Source of the DNA: Pyramidobacter porci
GTDB taxonomy: Bacteria > Synergistota > Synergistia > Synergistales > Dethiosulfovibrionaceae
Length of the DNA: 64,000 bases
Assembly (NCBI RefSeq): GCF_009695745.1
Contig: NZ_VUNH01000011.1
Span: 59,463-123,462 of the forward strand
Reading direction: 5' to 3'
Shown here: positions 17,535 to 26,604 of the stretch, in pieces
Layout of the letters: every line of letters starts with the position of its first letter
Numbering within the stretch: position 1 is the first letter of the stretch
Notes under the pieces: generated by a model
Databases searched by the model: none
Told to the model about the DNA's origin: nothing
Seen by the model: only the letters and a program-made list of their open reading frames with translations
Program-made: the position numbers and the translations under genes

Positions 17535-18011
17535 ATGGATTATCTTGGTATCGCTTTTGTTGTGCTTGGCGCGGCTCTGGCCGCCGGTATGGCGGGCATC
17601 GGTTCGGCTATTGGCGTCGGTATCGCCGGTGAAGTCGGCGCCGGCGTAATGACGGAAGATCCCGGCAAGTTCGGCCTTGTGCTGATGCTGCAGGCGCTGC
17701 CCGGAACTCAGGGTATTTACGGCCTGCTGATCGCGTTCTTCGCCATGCTGAAGGTCGGTCTGGTCGGCGGTTCGGCCGTCCCCTGCGATTGGGTGCACGG
17801 TCTGGCCGTCATGTTCGCCTGCCTGCCCATCGCCCTGGGCGGATGGATCTCGGCCATTTCGCAGGGAAAAACTTCGGCCGCCTGCATCCAGATGATCGCC
17901 AAGCAGCCCGGCGAAGCCGGCAAGGCCGTTATCCTGCCGGCCATGGTCGAGACGTATGCGGTGCTTGCCCTCCTCGTCAGCATTCTTCTTATGAACGGCA
18001 TCAGCCTGTAA
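17535..18011 (+). CDS. ntpK: V-type ATP synthase subunit K (c ring, Na+-type)
   Basis: Membrane rotor proteolipid of 158 residues with two tandem helical hairpins (16-kDa type). All ligand positions of the Na+ site known from E. hirae NtpK can be matched: LPGTQGIY gives T58, Q59 and Y62, SQGK gives Q110, and PAMVETY gives E139. The last two carry the same numbers as in E. hirae. Only the second hairpin has the ion-binding glutamate. This supports sodium rather than proton coupling; coupling is inferred from residues, not measured. Confidence 0.96.
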   Translation: MDYLGIAFVVLGAALAAGMAGIGSAIGVGIAGEVGAGVMTEDPGKFGLVLMLQALPGTQGIYGLLIAFFAMLKVGLVGGSAVPCDWVHGLAVMFACLPIALGGWISAISQGKTSAACIQMIAKQPGEAGKAVILPAMVETYAVLALLVSILLMNGISL

Positions 18012-18025
18012 GCCTGGTCCGGACC

Positions 18026-18610
18026 ATGGCACTCGCTGACATCAGGAAGAAAATCGAACAGGACGCGGCCGGCGAGGCCGCGAAACTGCTCGACGAGGCC
18101 CGAAAGCAGGCCGGCGTCCTGAACGCGGACGCCGACGCCGAAATTTCCAAAAGCAAGAAATATTACGACGGCCTGTACGCTGCCGAAGCTCCCGAAGTAC
18201 GCCGCCGCGCCCAGATCATCGCGAATCTGGACGTGAAAAAACTCCGTCTCGGCGCCAAGCAGGAGCTGATCGGGCGCAGTTTCGACGGCGCGCTGACGCG
18301 CCTCTGCAAATTGGCCGGCGACAAATATCTTGCGTTCATGGAAAAGCTTCTCGACCAGGCGGTCAGCAGCGGCGACGAGGAACTGCTCGTGGCTGCCGGC
18401 GAGAAGCGCATCGATCAGGCCTGGCTCGACAAATACAACGCTTCCCGGGGCAAAAAGCTGACGCTTTCCGCCGAAAAAGCGGACATCAAAGGCGGCTTTG
18501 TCCTTCGCAAGGGCAGGATCAGCACGAACTGCTCCTTGGAAACCCTGATCCACTGGCTCAAGGACGAACTGGAGTCCGACGTCGTCAAACGGCTGTTTGA
18601 CGCGGAGTAA
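18026..18610 (+). CDS. ntpE: V-type ATP synthase subunit E (peripheral stalk)
   Basis: A 194-residue peripheral stalk protein: a long N-terminal helix (ADIRKKIEQDAAGEAAKLLDEA) that pairs with subunit H/G, and a globular C-terminal domain ending KDELESDVVKRLFDAE, where R/LF.A near the end is typical of the family. The start at 18026 is 14 bp after the subunit K stop, without a strong ribosome site, so translation is probably coupled. Fourth gene of the operon. Confidence 0.92.
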   Translation: MALADIRKKIEQDAAGEAAKLLDEARKQAGVLNADADAEISKSKKYYDGLYAAEAPEVRRRAQIIANLDVKKLRLGAKQELIGRSFDGALTRLCKLAGDKYLAFMEKLLDQAVSSGDEELLVAAGEKRIDQAWLDKYNASRGKKLTLSAEKADIKGGFVLRKGRISTNCSLETLIHWLKDELESDVVKRLFDAE

Positions 18611-18622
18611 GGTGGTGTGATC

Positions 18623-19636
18623 ATGGCCCCGAAGGAGCGGTATGGTTACGCTGTAGCGCGTCTGAGGGCGCTTGAGAACCGTCTGCTTGACGAGTCGATC
18701 CTCCAGAGGATGATCGACTGCGACACGCTGGAGGGGGCTGTAAAAGTTCTCGGGGAAACTCCCTATTCGGCCTGGCTGATGGAGCTGAAATCGCCGCTGG
18801 AATTCGACCGGGCGATCGAGGCGGAACTTCGCCACAGCTATGCGGAAATCGAGGCGTTCGTTCCCGACCGTGAGCTGGTCAGTCTGCTGCGTCTGGTCTA
18901 CGACGTGCACAACGTCAAGACGCTGCTGAAAAGCCAGTTCCTGACGGTTCGGGGAGAAAAACGCCGTCTCGACCTGCTCACCTCTCTCGGCACCATCGAC
19001 ACGGACAAGCTGATCCTGGCCGTCGAAGGAGAGGAGTACTGGGAGCTTCCGTACGGATTCAACCAGGCGGTTCCCGAAGCCCTTGCGGCATGGGAGCAGA
19101 CGCACAACGCTCTTGCGGTGGAGAAGATCCTCGACGGCGTGTATTTCGAAGCGCTGCGGGAAGTCGCCGCAAAGCTCGGCATGGAGCAGGTGGAAAAATG
19201 GGTTCGCGCCCGCATCGACGGCGAAAACCTGAAAACGCTCCTGCGCCTTTCGCGCATCGACATGGACCATGGGACGACCGCGTCTTTCCTTCACGAAGGC
19301 GGCCTGCTTCCCGTCAACCGGCTGACGCCGCTCGTGACCGAACCGGTGGAAAACTGGGGGCGCCTGCTGGCTTTCGCCGACATCGGCGCGCTGTTGGCCC
19401 CTTTCTCGGAAGGAGAAAATTTCAACAGCCTGCTCGTGCAGTACGAGAAGGATCTGGACAACTTCATCACCGGCGCGATCGCCAAGAGCCGTTTCGGCGC
19501 GTTCGAGCCGGGCAACGTGGTCCGTTACCTCTGGACCAAGGAAATCGAAGCCAAAAACTTGCGGGTGGTGCTCGTTTCCGTCGCCAACGGAGTCGAGAAA
19601 GACGCCATAAGGGGGTTGCTGCGCGATGTCCGCTGA
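18623..19636 (+). CDS. ntpC: V-type ATP synthase subunit C (d subunit)
   Basis: A 337-residue, mostly helical funnel protein linking the c ring to the central stalk. It starts RYGYAVARLRALENRLLDESIL, matching the YAVARLRALE-type opening of AtpC/NtpC. It contains DVHNVKTLLKSQFL and LWTKEIEAKNLRVVLVSVANG, which align with the family's internal duplication. The ATG at 18623 is chosen over a GTG at 18617 because AAGGTGG is better spaced. It overlaps subunit F by 11 bp. Confidence 0.95.
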   Translation: MAPKERYGYAVARLRALENRLLDESILQRMIDCDTLEGAVKVLGETPYSAWLMELKSPLEFDRAIEAELRHSYAEIEAFVPDRELVSLLRLVYDVHNVKTLLKSQFLTVRGEKRRLDLLTSLGTIDTDKLILAVEGEEYWELPYGFNQAVPEALAAWEQTHNALAVEKILDGVYFEALREVAAKLGMEQVEKWVRARIDGENLKTLLRLSRIDMDHGTTASFLHEGGLLPVNRLTPLVTEPVENWGRLLAFADIGALLAPFSEGENFNSLLVQYEKDLDNFITGAIAKSRFGAFEPGNVVRYLWTKEIEAKNLRVVLVSVANGVEKDAIRGLLRDVR

Positions 19637-19961
19637 TGCCGGAAGAAAGAAAATGGCGGCCGTAGGAAGCTACGACACCGTGCTTCCTTTTCAGGCTGTC
19701 GGCGTTCGTCCCTTTCCCGTCGAGAGCGACGAAGAGATTGCCGAGATCGTGAGCCGTCTGGCCCGCGAAGACTACGGCGCGATCTTCGTCGAAGAGCGGC
19801 AGTTCGTCGCTCAGGCTTCTCTGATCGACCGGCTCGTTCAGGAGTACGCGGCCAGCATCATTCCCATCCCCGGGATCCGCGGATCCATCGGCGTGGGGCT
19901 GAGCGCGGTGCGCAGCAGCGTCGAGCGGGCGGTCGGCATGGATATTTTCGCAGAGAAATAG
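19626..19961 (+). CDS. ntpG: V-type ATP synthase subunit F
   Basis: A small central-stalk subunit of 111 residues with the alternating beta/alpha pattern of this family. VLPFQAVGVRPFPVESDEEI and YGAIFVEERQF form the first two units, and IIPIPGIRGSIGVGLSAVRSSVERAVGMDI, with P-G-x-x-G-S-x-G, the typical C-terminal signature. The start overlaps the subunit C gene. Confidence 0.93.
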   Translation: MSADAGRKKMAAVGSYDTVLPFQAVGVRPFPVESDEEIAEIVSRLAREDYGAIFVEERQFVAQASLIDRLVQEYAASIIPIPGIRGSIGVGLSAVRSSVERAVGMDIFAEK

Positions 19962-19985
19962 TGAATTCACCTGGAGGCGATTGTT

Positions 19986-21770
19986 TTGGCCACGGATAAA
20001 AATGTAAAGGGCACGATCGAACGTATATCCGGACCTCTGGTCGTCGCGAAGGGGATGACCGGCGCGAGCATGTACGAAGTGGCGCGCGTCGGCGACATCG
20101 GCCTGGTCGGGGAAATCATCGAACTCAACGGTGATCTTGCCTCGATCCAGGTCTACGAGGAGACTTCCGGTCTCCGTCCCGGCGAGCCCGTCGTGGGCAC
20201 CGGCGAACCCCTGAGCGTCGAACTGGGCCCTGGTCTTATCGAACAGTTTTATGACGGCATTCAGCGTCCTCTGAAAGCGATCGAAGAAGCGTCGAAGAGC
20301 GTCTTCATCGCCAGAGGCATCAGCGTTTCCGCTCTCGATCACGAGAAACTCTGGCAGTTCGAGCCGAAAGTTTCCGTCGGCGACGAAGTGAGCGAGGGCG
20401 ACGTCCTCGGCGTCGTGCAGGAAACCGTCCTTGTGGAGCACCGCATCATGGTCCCCAACGGGGTCAGCGGCAAGGTCGTCTCCGTCGAGTCCGGCGAGTT
20501 CAACGTCGACGCCGTGATCGCCGTGATCGACGACGGCAAGGAGAAGCACGGCGTTTCCATGCTGCGCCGCTGGCCCGTGCGCCGCGGCCGCCCCGTCGCC
20601 AAGAAGCTGCCGCCCGTCACGCCGCTGACGACGGGCCAGCGCGTCGTCGATACGTTCTTCCCCATCGCCATGGGCGGCACGGCCTGCGTGCCCGGCCCGT
20701 TCGGCTCGGGCAAGACGGTCATTCAGCACCAGCTCGCCAAGTGGGCCGAAGCCCAGATCGTCGTTTACATCGGCTGCGGCGAGCGCGGCAACGAGATGAC
20801 CGACGTTCTGCGCGAGTTCCCCGAGCTGAAAGATCCCCGTTCGGGCCAGCCGCTGATGAAGCGTACCGTGCTGATCGCGAACACGTCCAACATGCCTGTG
20901 GCGGCCCGCGAAGCCAGCGTTTACACGGGAATTTCCATCGCCGAGTACTACCGCGACATGGGCTATTCCGTGGCGCTGATGGCCGACTCCACCAGCCGAT
21001 GGGCCGAAGCTCTGCGCGAGATGTCCGGCCGTCTGGAAGAAATGCCCGGCGAAGAAGGCTATCCCGCTTATCTGGGAACGCGTCTGGCTTCGTTCTACGA
21101 GCGCGCCGGTCGGGCGATCTGCCTGGGCGGCGACGGCCGCGAGGGATCGGTTTCCGTCATCGGGGCCGTTTCGCCTCCCGGCGGCGACCTTTCCGAGCCG
21201 GTCACGCAGAACACGCTGCGCGTGACCAAGGTCTTCTGGGGGCTGGACGCCAATCTGGCCTACCAGCGCCACTTTCCGGCCATCAACTGGCTGAACAGCT
21301 ATTCGCTGTACACCAACAAGCTCGACGAGTACTGGGACGCCAAGTTCGACGCCGAGTGGACGCCCGCGCGCGTCGAAGCCATGACGCTGCTCGAAGAGGA
21401 ATCCTCGCTGAAGGAAATTGTGCAGCTGGTCGGCATGGACGCCCTTTCGCGCAACGAGCGCATGACTATGGAAACGGCCAAGTCGCTGCGCGAAGACTTT
21501 CTGCACCAGAACGCCTTCAACGACGTGGACACGTACACGTCCATGGAAAAACAGTTCAAAATGCTTTCGACGATCCTCAAGTTCCATCACGCCGGGCTGG
21601 AAGCCCTGCAGAGCGGCGCCGAGATGAACAAGCTCTTCAACCTGCCCGTGCGCGAGAAGATCGCCCGCATGGGGCTGGTCGGCGAGCAGGAACTCGAGAA
21701 GATCGACGCGCTCGAAGGCGAAATGAGAGACGAGATTGCTCAGCTTCTCGCGTCAGGAGGCGAAAAATAA
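19986..21770 (+). CDS. ntpA: V-type ATP synthase subunit A (catalytic)
   Basis: Catalytic head subunit of 594 residues. Walker A is GPFGSGKT at residues 237-244. The non-homologous insertion unique to V/A-type A subunits spans roughly residues 110-200. [36 protein letters not shown] is the conserved catalytic region. The start codon is a TTG at 19986 with CTGGAGG placed 10 bases upstream; the reading [19 protein letters not shown] fits family N-termini. Subunit B follows without a gap. Confidence 0.98.
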   Translation: MATDKNVKGTIERISGPLVVAKGMTGASMYEVARVGDIGLVGEIIELNGDLASIQVYEETSGLRPGEPVVGTGEPLSVELGPGLIEQFYDGIQRPLKAIEEASKSVFIARGISVSALDHEKLWQFEPKVSVGDEVSEGDVLGVVQETVLVEHRIMVPNGVSGKVVSVESGEFNVDAVIAVIDDGKEKHGVSMLRRWPVRRGRPVAKKLPPVTPLTTGQRVVDTFFPIAMGGTACVPGPFGSGKTVIQHQLAKWAEAQIVVYIGCGERGNEMTDVLREFPELKDPRSGQPLMKRTVLIANTSNMPVAAREASVYTGISIAEYYRDMGYSVALMADSTSRWAEALREMSGRLEEMPGEEGYPAYLGTRLASFYERAGRAICLGGDGREGSVSVIGAVSPPGGDLSEPVTQNTLRVTKVFWGLDANLAYQRHFPAINWLNSYSLYTNKLDEYWDAKFDAEWTPARVEAMTLLEEESSLKEIVQLVGMDALSRNERMTMETAKSLREDFLHQNAFNDVDTYTSMEKQFKMLSTILKFHHAGLEALQSGAEMNKLFNLPVREKIARMGLVGEQELEKIDALEGEMRDEIAQLLASGGEK

Positions 21771-23183
21771 ATGAACCTGCCAGTTGAATACAGAACCGTA
21801 AGCAGCCTTGCGGGCCCCCTTCTGGTCGTCGAGAGCGTCAAGGAAGTTCCCTACGATTCTCTGGTGGAAGTCGCGCTGCCCGACGGCTCCCGCCGCCGCG
21901 GCAAAGTGCTGGAGACCGATTCCGGCCGCGCCGTCGTGCAGGTTTTCGAGGGCACCGACGGCCTCGACGTCGACACGGCTTCCGTCACCTTCCTCGGCAA
22001 ATCGCTGGAGCTGCCCGTCTCCGAAGACATGCTCGGCCGCGTCTTCAACGGCCGCGGCGATCCCATCGACGGCGGCGCGCCCATCATCGCCGAGAAAAAC
22101 ATCGACGTGAACGGACTGGCCATGAATCCCTACTCGCGCGACTATCCCGACGAGTTCATCCAGACCGGCATCAGCACCATCGACGGCATGAACCCCATGG
22201 TCCGCGGCCAGAAGCTGCCCATTTTCTCCGCTTCCGGACTGCCGCACAACCGCATGGCCGCCCAGCTGGCCCGCCAGGCCAACGTCATCGGCGGCGGCAG
22301 CGAAAAGTTCGCCGTCGTTTTCGCCGCCATGGGCATTACCTTCGAGGAAGCCGCTTTCTTCATGGAAGACTTCCGCAAGACCGGCGCCCTCGACCGCACC
22401 GTCATGTACATCAACCTCGCCAACGACCCCGCCGTCGAGCGCATCTACACGCCCAAGCTGGCGCTGACCGCCGCCGAGTATCTGGCGTTCGAGAAGAACA
22501 TGCACGTGCTGGTCATTCTCACCGACTTGACGAACTACTGCGAGGCCCTGCGCGAGATCTCCGCCGCCCGCAAGGAAGTTCCCGGCCGCCGCGGCTATCC
22601 CGGCTACCTCTATACCGACCTCGCCACCATGTACGAGCGCGCCGGCCGCGTCAAGGGCAGCACCGGCTCCATCACCCAGGTGCCCATCCTCACCATGCCC
22701 GAAGACGACAAGACCCATCCCATCCCCGACCTCACCGGCTATATCACCGAGGGGCAGATCATCCTCAGCCGCAACCTGCACCGCACCGGCATCTATCCGC
22801 CCGTGGACGTGATGCCCTCGCTGTCGCGACTGAAGGACAAAGGCATCGGCGAAGGCAAGACCCGCGAGGATCACGCCGACCTGATGAACCAGCTCTTCGC
22901 TGCCTACGCCCGCGGCAAGGAAGCCAAGGAACTGGCCGTCATCCTCGGCGAAGGCGCCCTGAGCGACGACGACAAGGCGTTCGCCAAGTTCGCCTCGCGC
23001 TTCGAGGACGAGTACGTCCGTCAGGGCGAATACGAGAACCGCGCCGTCGAGACGACCCTCGAACTGGGCTGGAAACTCCTGAACATGGTTCCCGTCAAGG
23101 AACTGAAACGCGTCAAGGACAAGTACATCCAGAAATACCTGATGCCGCTGAAGGAAAAAGAAAACTCAGAGGAAAAGGCGTAA
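21771..23183 (+). CDS. ntpB: V-type ATP synthase subunit B (non-catalytic)
   Basis: A 470-residue regulatory subunit of the head. It lacks a Walker A lysine, as expected ([16 protein letters not shown] occupies the position). It retains the conserved [50 protein letters not shown] and [17 protein letters not shown] stretches. The ATG directly follows the subunit A stop, and the ribosome site AGGAGG lies inside the end of subunit A. Confidence 0.98.
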   Translation: MNLPVEYRTVSSLAGPLLVVESVKEVPYDSLVEVALPDGSRRRGKVLETDSGRAVVQVFEGTDGLDVDTASVTFLGKSLELPVSEDMLGRVFNGRGDPIDGGAPIIAEKNIDVNGLAMNPYSRDYPDEFIQTGISTIDGMNPMVRGQKLPIFSASGLPHNRMAAQLARQANVIGGGSEKFAVVFAAMGITFEEAAFFMEDFRKTGALDRTVMYINLANDPAVERIYTPKLALTAAEYLAFEKNMHVLVILTDLTNYCEALREISAARKEVPGRRGYPGYLYTDLATMYERAGRVKGSTGSITQVPILTMPEDDKTHPIPDLTGYITEGQIILSRNLHRTGIYPPVDVMPSLSRLKDKGIGEGKTREDHADLMNQLFAAYARGKEAKELAVILGEGALSDDDKAFAKFASRFEDEYVRQGEYENRAVETTLELGWKLLNMVPVKELKRVKDKYIQKYLMPLKEKENSEEKA

Positions 23184-23198
23184 GGGAGGGGGATCGCA

Positions 23199-23822
23199 AT
23201 GGCACGCGTGAACGTGAACCCCAATCGAATGGAGCTTTCGCGGCTCAAGAAACGTCTCGCCGTCGCCCAGCGCGGCCATAAGCTGCTCAAGGACAAGCAG
23301 GACGCCCTGATCAAGGCCTTCCTCGAAAAAGCCCGCGCGGTCAAAGCCACCCGCGAGAAAGTCGAGAGCGAGCTCATCTCGTGTTACCGCAGCTTCCTCA
23401 TGGCCCGCGCCCAGACCTTGCCGGCCATGCTTGAACAGGCTCTGATGATCTCCGGCAGCACCTGCACCCTCGACGTCGCCACGCGCAACGTCATGAGCGT
23501 CATCGTGCCCGAGTACGAAGTCCATCAGGAGGGCAGCACCTTCAACTACGGCATGGCGACCACGCCGGCCAGCCTCGACGTGGCCCTCGAAGACTTTTCC
23601 AAAGTCATTCCCGGGCTGCTCCAGCTCGCCGCCGACGAAAAGGCCGTCGCTCTGATGTCGACCGAAATCGAGCGCACCCGCCGCCGCGTCAATGCCCTCG
23701 AGCACGTCATGATCCCCAACTACGCCGAGACGATCAAATACATCTCGATGAAGCTGGACGAACAGGCCCGCTCGACCACCAGCCAGCTGATGAAAGTCAA
23801 GGAAATCGTCAGCGAACACTGA
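23199..23822 (+). CDS. ntpD: V-type ATP synthase subunit D (central stalk)
   Basis: A 207-residue rotor axle protein. The N-terminus PNRMELSRLKKRLAVAQRGHKLLKDK is strongly conserved, and the C-terminal helix has RTRRRVNALEHVMIPNYAETIKYI. Both ends form the long coiled coil inserted into the A3B3 head. Last gene of the operon, followed by a good terminator. Confidence 0.97.
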   Translation: MARVNVNPNRMELSRLKKRLAVAQRGHKLLKDKQDALIKAFLEKARAVKATREKVESELISCYRSFLMARAQTLPAMLEQALMISGSTCTLDVATRNVMSVIVPEYEVHQEGSTFNYGMATTPASLDVALEDFSKVIPGLLQLAADEKAVALMSTEIERTRRRVNALEHVMIPNYAETIKYISMKLDEQARSTTSQLMKVKEIVSEH

Positions 23823-23848
23823 ACGGCGAAAATAGAATACGTACGAAG

Positions 23849-23882
23849 AAAGCCGCCTGTCCAAACGACAGGCGGCTTTTTG
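23849..23882 (+). terminator. terminator of the V-ATPase operon
   Basis: The stem AAAGCCGCCTGTC/GACAGGCGGCTTT has a short loop and ends in a T tail. Confidence 0.9.
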
Positions 23883-23939
23883 TGTGGAGATAAGTCGAAG
23901 AATGATAATGGTGATGAAACGTGGAGTCCATTACGATTA

Positions 23940-24206
23940 TTAATCTGCTATGCGTTCAAAAACAAGGTTGCATACGGTGCGATCTCCACCAAAAAATCCG
24001 GTAGAACCAGCCGTTGACTGCGCGAATGTGTGAAGTCTGTACCCTTCTGCAAACTGCTGGTTGCACAAGTCTTCGATTTCCTTGAAATTCTTTGAACCTT
24101 TGCCGACAAACTTCTCTCGCAAAACAATTTGCATAACACGGTACTTCCCGTTGCTAGTGACCAATTTTCCCGATTCATCATTAAAAGCATCCAAGATTTT
24201 CCCCAT
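23940..24206 (-). CDS. DUF4177-like small protein
   Basis: An 88-residue protein from the ATG at 24206, which has an AGAGGAG site; the longer opening to 24230 has none. The core YRVMQIVLREKF, a helical EIEDLCNQQFAEGYRLHTF and the final VCNLVFERI resemble the beta-alpha-beta pattern of DUF4177 (Y.V..I......L...L...G.EGW.LV). Function is unknown. It lies 57 bp behind the GntR regulator on the same strand, so they may be co-transcribed. It has lower GC than the neighbouring genes. Confidence 0.6.
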   Translation of the reverse strand: MGKILDAFNDESGKLVTSNGKYRVMQIVLREKFVGKGSKNFKEIEDLCNQQFAEGYRLHTFAQSTAGSTGFFGGDRTVCNLVFERIAD

Positions 24207-24263
24207 AATTTCTTCGCTCCTCTGCGCCATGAGATATTGCTTATTTTGTCACTCTGTATTTTG

Positions 24264-24995
24264 TCAGGAACTCGTATCGGCGTTTTCTCTGTGTTCTGTG
24301 GGAATGATCCAGCTCTCAAAGAGATCAAGGTGCTCCCCCATGATCCGGGCGGCCTCGTCGGGCTCCTGGTTTTCGATGGCGTTCAGAAGGCCGATGTGCT
24401 CTTTCAATGCTCTTTTGGACATGTCGGGGCGGGCCTCCCTGTAGAAACGAGCGCGGTTGCTGCCAATGTACTTGAGCAGAAGGGCGTGAATGCTCTCGTA
24501 GATTCGCGTGAGTATGTCGTTTCCGGCTGCTTTGACCATGGCCGAATGATAAAGGGCATCCCATTGTGCTCCGTCGTTGGGACGGTTCTCGCCGGATTTC
24601 TCTATGAGCCGTAGCTCTTCTACGCAGCGCCTCAGATGGGCGATGTCGTCATCGGTACGGCGCTTTGCTGCGAGGCGTGCGGCGGGAATTTCTGCGATTC
24701 TCCGAATTTCCATGAGCTGATTCAACGACTGGTCGGGCCAGAGGATCATTTCTTGGAGGTTGAGCGAGAAGTCCAGCATTCCTGGATCCCTGACGAGCTG
24801 TATTCCTCCCCGTTCCCTGGTCTGAAGAACGTTCTGTGTCTCCAATACCGCCAACGCCTCCCGCAGGAGGTTCCGGCTAACTCCTGTGATGGAGGCCAGT
24901 TCCCGTTCCGACGGCAGGCGATCACCTTTGCGCAGGTTCCTGCGGCGAATCTCGCCGATAATGCTGTCTACCACCTGACTTCGTTTATTCTGCAA
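24264..24995 (-). CDS. GntR/FadR-type (FCD domain) transcriptional regulator
   Basis: A 243-residue repressor. The N-terminal winged helix (about residues 5-70) carries RLPSERELASITGVSRNLLREAL, the GntR signature, and IQLV wing residues. The C-terminal FCD effector domain (about 85-225) has the metal/ligand residues in DALYHSAMVKAAGN and KEHIGLLNAIENQ. It is divergent from the TRAP and dehydratase operon, which is the probable target. FCD regulators with such neighbours usually respond to the sugar acid being imported; the ligand here is not known. Confidence 0.93.
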   Translation of the reverse strand: MQNKRSQVVDSIIGEIRRRNLRKGDRLPSERELASITGVSRNLLREALAVLETQNVLQTRERGGIQLVRDPGMLDFSLNLQEMILWPDQSLNQLMEIRRIAEIPAARLAAKRRTDDDIAHLRRCVEELRLIEKSGENRPNDGAQWDALYHSAMVKAAGNDILTRIYESIHALLLKYIGSNRARFYREARPDMSKRALKEHIGLLNAIENQEPDEAARIMGEHLDLFESWIIPTEHRENADTSS

Positions 24996-25023
24996 AATTT
25001 TTCCTCCTAATTTATTTTTTAAC

Positions 25024-25084
25024 TTGCATCTTCTTTAAGAAGTATTATAATACAATTACAATGGTAGTGACAGTGGTAGTGCCA
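25024..25084 (+). promoter_or_regulatory. TRAP operon promoter with repeated operator-like sites
   Basis: TTGCAT (25024-25029), a 16-bp spacer and TATAAT (25046-25051) form the promoter. Just downstream, over the likely transcription start, GGTAGTG occurs twice with a 12-bp period (25063-25069 and 25075-25081). The second lies within TGGTAGTGCCA, close to the TGGTnnnACCA type recognised by FadR-family proteins. Repression by the adjacent GntR protein is inferred. Confidence 0.55.
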
Positions 25085-25107
25085 AAAAAACAGAAGGGGG
25101 AATGAAG

Positions 25108-26082
25108 ATGAGGTCCAAATGTAACTATTGTATTGCGGTACTGGTATTGGCAGTTCTGTGCGGTTCCGCTTGTGCCGCCCCGAAGGCGCTCAGGTTGGCT
25201 CACGTGGTGAACGAGCAGGATTCTTTCCATGTCTGCGCTCTAAAGATCAAGGAAGTTGTTGAAGCGGAAAGCGGTGGTGAGCTTACGGTTGATATCTTCC
25301 CAAACGCCAAACTGGGGGACGAGAGGACTCTTCTCGAGAATGTCCGCATGGGCGTCATCGACATGGCAATTATCACCGGGGGGCCAATCATCAACTTTAT
25401 GCCTGAATTCGGCATTTTCGATCTTCCCTTCCTGTTTCGTGACGAAGCTCACGCTTACAGCGTCCTTGACGGCGAACTGGGGCAGGGAATCCTTGACCGT
25501 ATGGACAAGATGGGCTGGAAGGGGCTTGCCTACGGGGAGCGTGGGTTCCGCGACCTGACAAACTCCAAGCGTCCCGTGGTGAAACCTTCCGACATGGCCG
25601 GCCTCAAGATTCGCCTGATGGAGAATCCCATTTACGTGGAGACCTTCCGCGCGCTTGGCGCCAACGCCGTGCCCATGTCCTGGCCCGAGACCCTGACGGC
25701 GCTGCAGCAGGGAACCATCGACGGGCAGGAGAACCCGCTGAACGTCATCGTGGCCTTCAAGCTCTACGACAGCCAGAAATACATGACTCTGACGCACCAC
25801 ACCTATTCGCCCAACGTCGTCATGATGAGCCACCGTGCCTGGAAGGGACTGAAGCCCGATCATCAGGAGCTGATCCTGAAGGCCGCCAGAGCCGGAGCCA
25901 AGGCCAACCGCGACGTTGACATTCAGAAGGCGGCCGAGTGGCTTGAATTTCTCAAGGCTCAGGGCATGATCGTCAGCCAGCCTGACGGCGAAGCTTTCCG
26001 CGAAGCGGTCAAGCCGCTCTACGAGAAGTACATGGAGAAATTCGGAGCTGAGACGGTGCAGGCGATCCTGGACGTGAAATAG
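25108..26082 (+). CDS. dctP: TRAP transporter substrate-binding protein DctP
   Basis: Periplasmic binding protein of 324 residues that captures an organic acid for Na+-driven uptake. It has a signal peptide (VLVLAVLCGSACAA) followed by the mature start KALRLAHVVNEQDSFH. The family regions FPNAKLGDERTLLENVRMG, FDLPFLFRD, GLKIRLMENPIYVETFRALGA and TALQQGTIDGQENPL are all present; the arginine in KIRLMENP is the usual carboxylate ligand. The ATG at 25108 has better spacing from GAAGGGGG than the one at 25102. The substrate may be a sugar acid given the IlvD/Edd gene in the operon. Confidence 0.95.
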   Translation: MRSKCNYCIAVLVLAVLCGSACAAPKALRLAHVVNEQDSFHVCALKIKEVVEAESGGELTVDIFPNAKLGDERTLLENVRMGVIDMAIITGGPIINFMPEFGIFDLPFLFRDEAHAYSVLDGELGQGILDRMDKMGWKGLAYGERGFRDLTNSKRPVVKPSDMAGLKIRLMENPIYVETFRALGANAVPMSWPETLTALQQGTIDGQENPLNVIVAFKLYDSQKYMTLTHHTYSPNVVMMSHRAWKGLKPDHQELILKAARAGAKANRDVDIQKAAEWLEFLKAQGMIVSQPDGEAFREAVKPLYEKYMEKFGAETVQAILDVK

Positions 26083-26085
26083 ACC

Positions 26086-26604
26086 ATGAAAGACGGCAGG
26101 ATGAACAACCATGCGGGCGAGAGGCGTTTTTCGCCTCTCGTTCCCTTGAGTGCCCGGATCAATGGACTTTGCGAAGTTCTTCTGTTTGTGCTGATGATTG
26201 CCATGATCGTGATCACGACGGCGCAGGTTGTTTGCAGATTGGTGACCCAGGCACTGACATGGTCGGAAGAGCTTACGCGCTTTCTTCTCGTCGCCGCCTC
26301 CCTGGTGGGCGCGGCCGTGGCCTTTTACCGCGGAAGCCATATTTCCGTCACCTTCGTGATCGAGAAACTGCCCAAGAGGGGGCAGACGCTGGTCTTTCTC
26401 GTCATGCAGGCGCTGGGCGTCCTGTTCTTTGGGGTGCTCGCGCGGTACGGCCATGTCATGATGGAGCGGGAAGCTCTGCAGACGACGCCGGCACTGGGTA
26501 TCTCCATGAGTGTTCTTTACGCTCAGTTTCCGTTGTTTTCCGCGGTGGTCATCCTCCACCTCCTCGCCACCGCGGAGATTTATTTGAGAGGGGGCAGGCG
26601 CTGA
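26086..26604 (+). CDS. dctQ: TRAP transporter small permease DctQ
   Basis: A 172-residue membrane protein with four hydrophobic helices. It shows the DctQ hallmark of helix 2 start, TWSEELTRFLLVAASLVGAAVA, followed by RGSHISVTFVIEKLP. It bridges the binding protein and the large permease. It starts 3 bp after dctP (an ATG at 26101 is an alternative) and its stop overlaps the dctM start in an ATGA junction. Confidence 0.94.
   Translation: MKDGRMNNHAGERRFSPLVPLSARINGLCEVLLFVLMIAMIVITTAQVVCRLVTQALTWSEELTRFLLVAASLVGAAVAFYRGSHISVTFVIEKLPKRGQTLVFLVMQALGVLFFGVLARYGHVMMEREALQTTPALGISMSVLYAQFPLFSAVVILHLLATAEIYLRGGRR

Noticed and set aside
19467..21590. 707-codon minus-strand open frame
   Set aside because: Antisense to subunits C, F and A; GC-rich DNA lacks stop codons on that strand.
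25063..25084. short direct repeats considered as a CRISPR seed
   Set aside because: Only two 7-bp repeats with a 12-bp period, no spacers and no cas genes; better explained as an operator.
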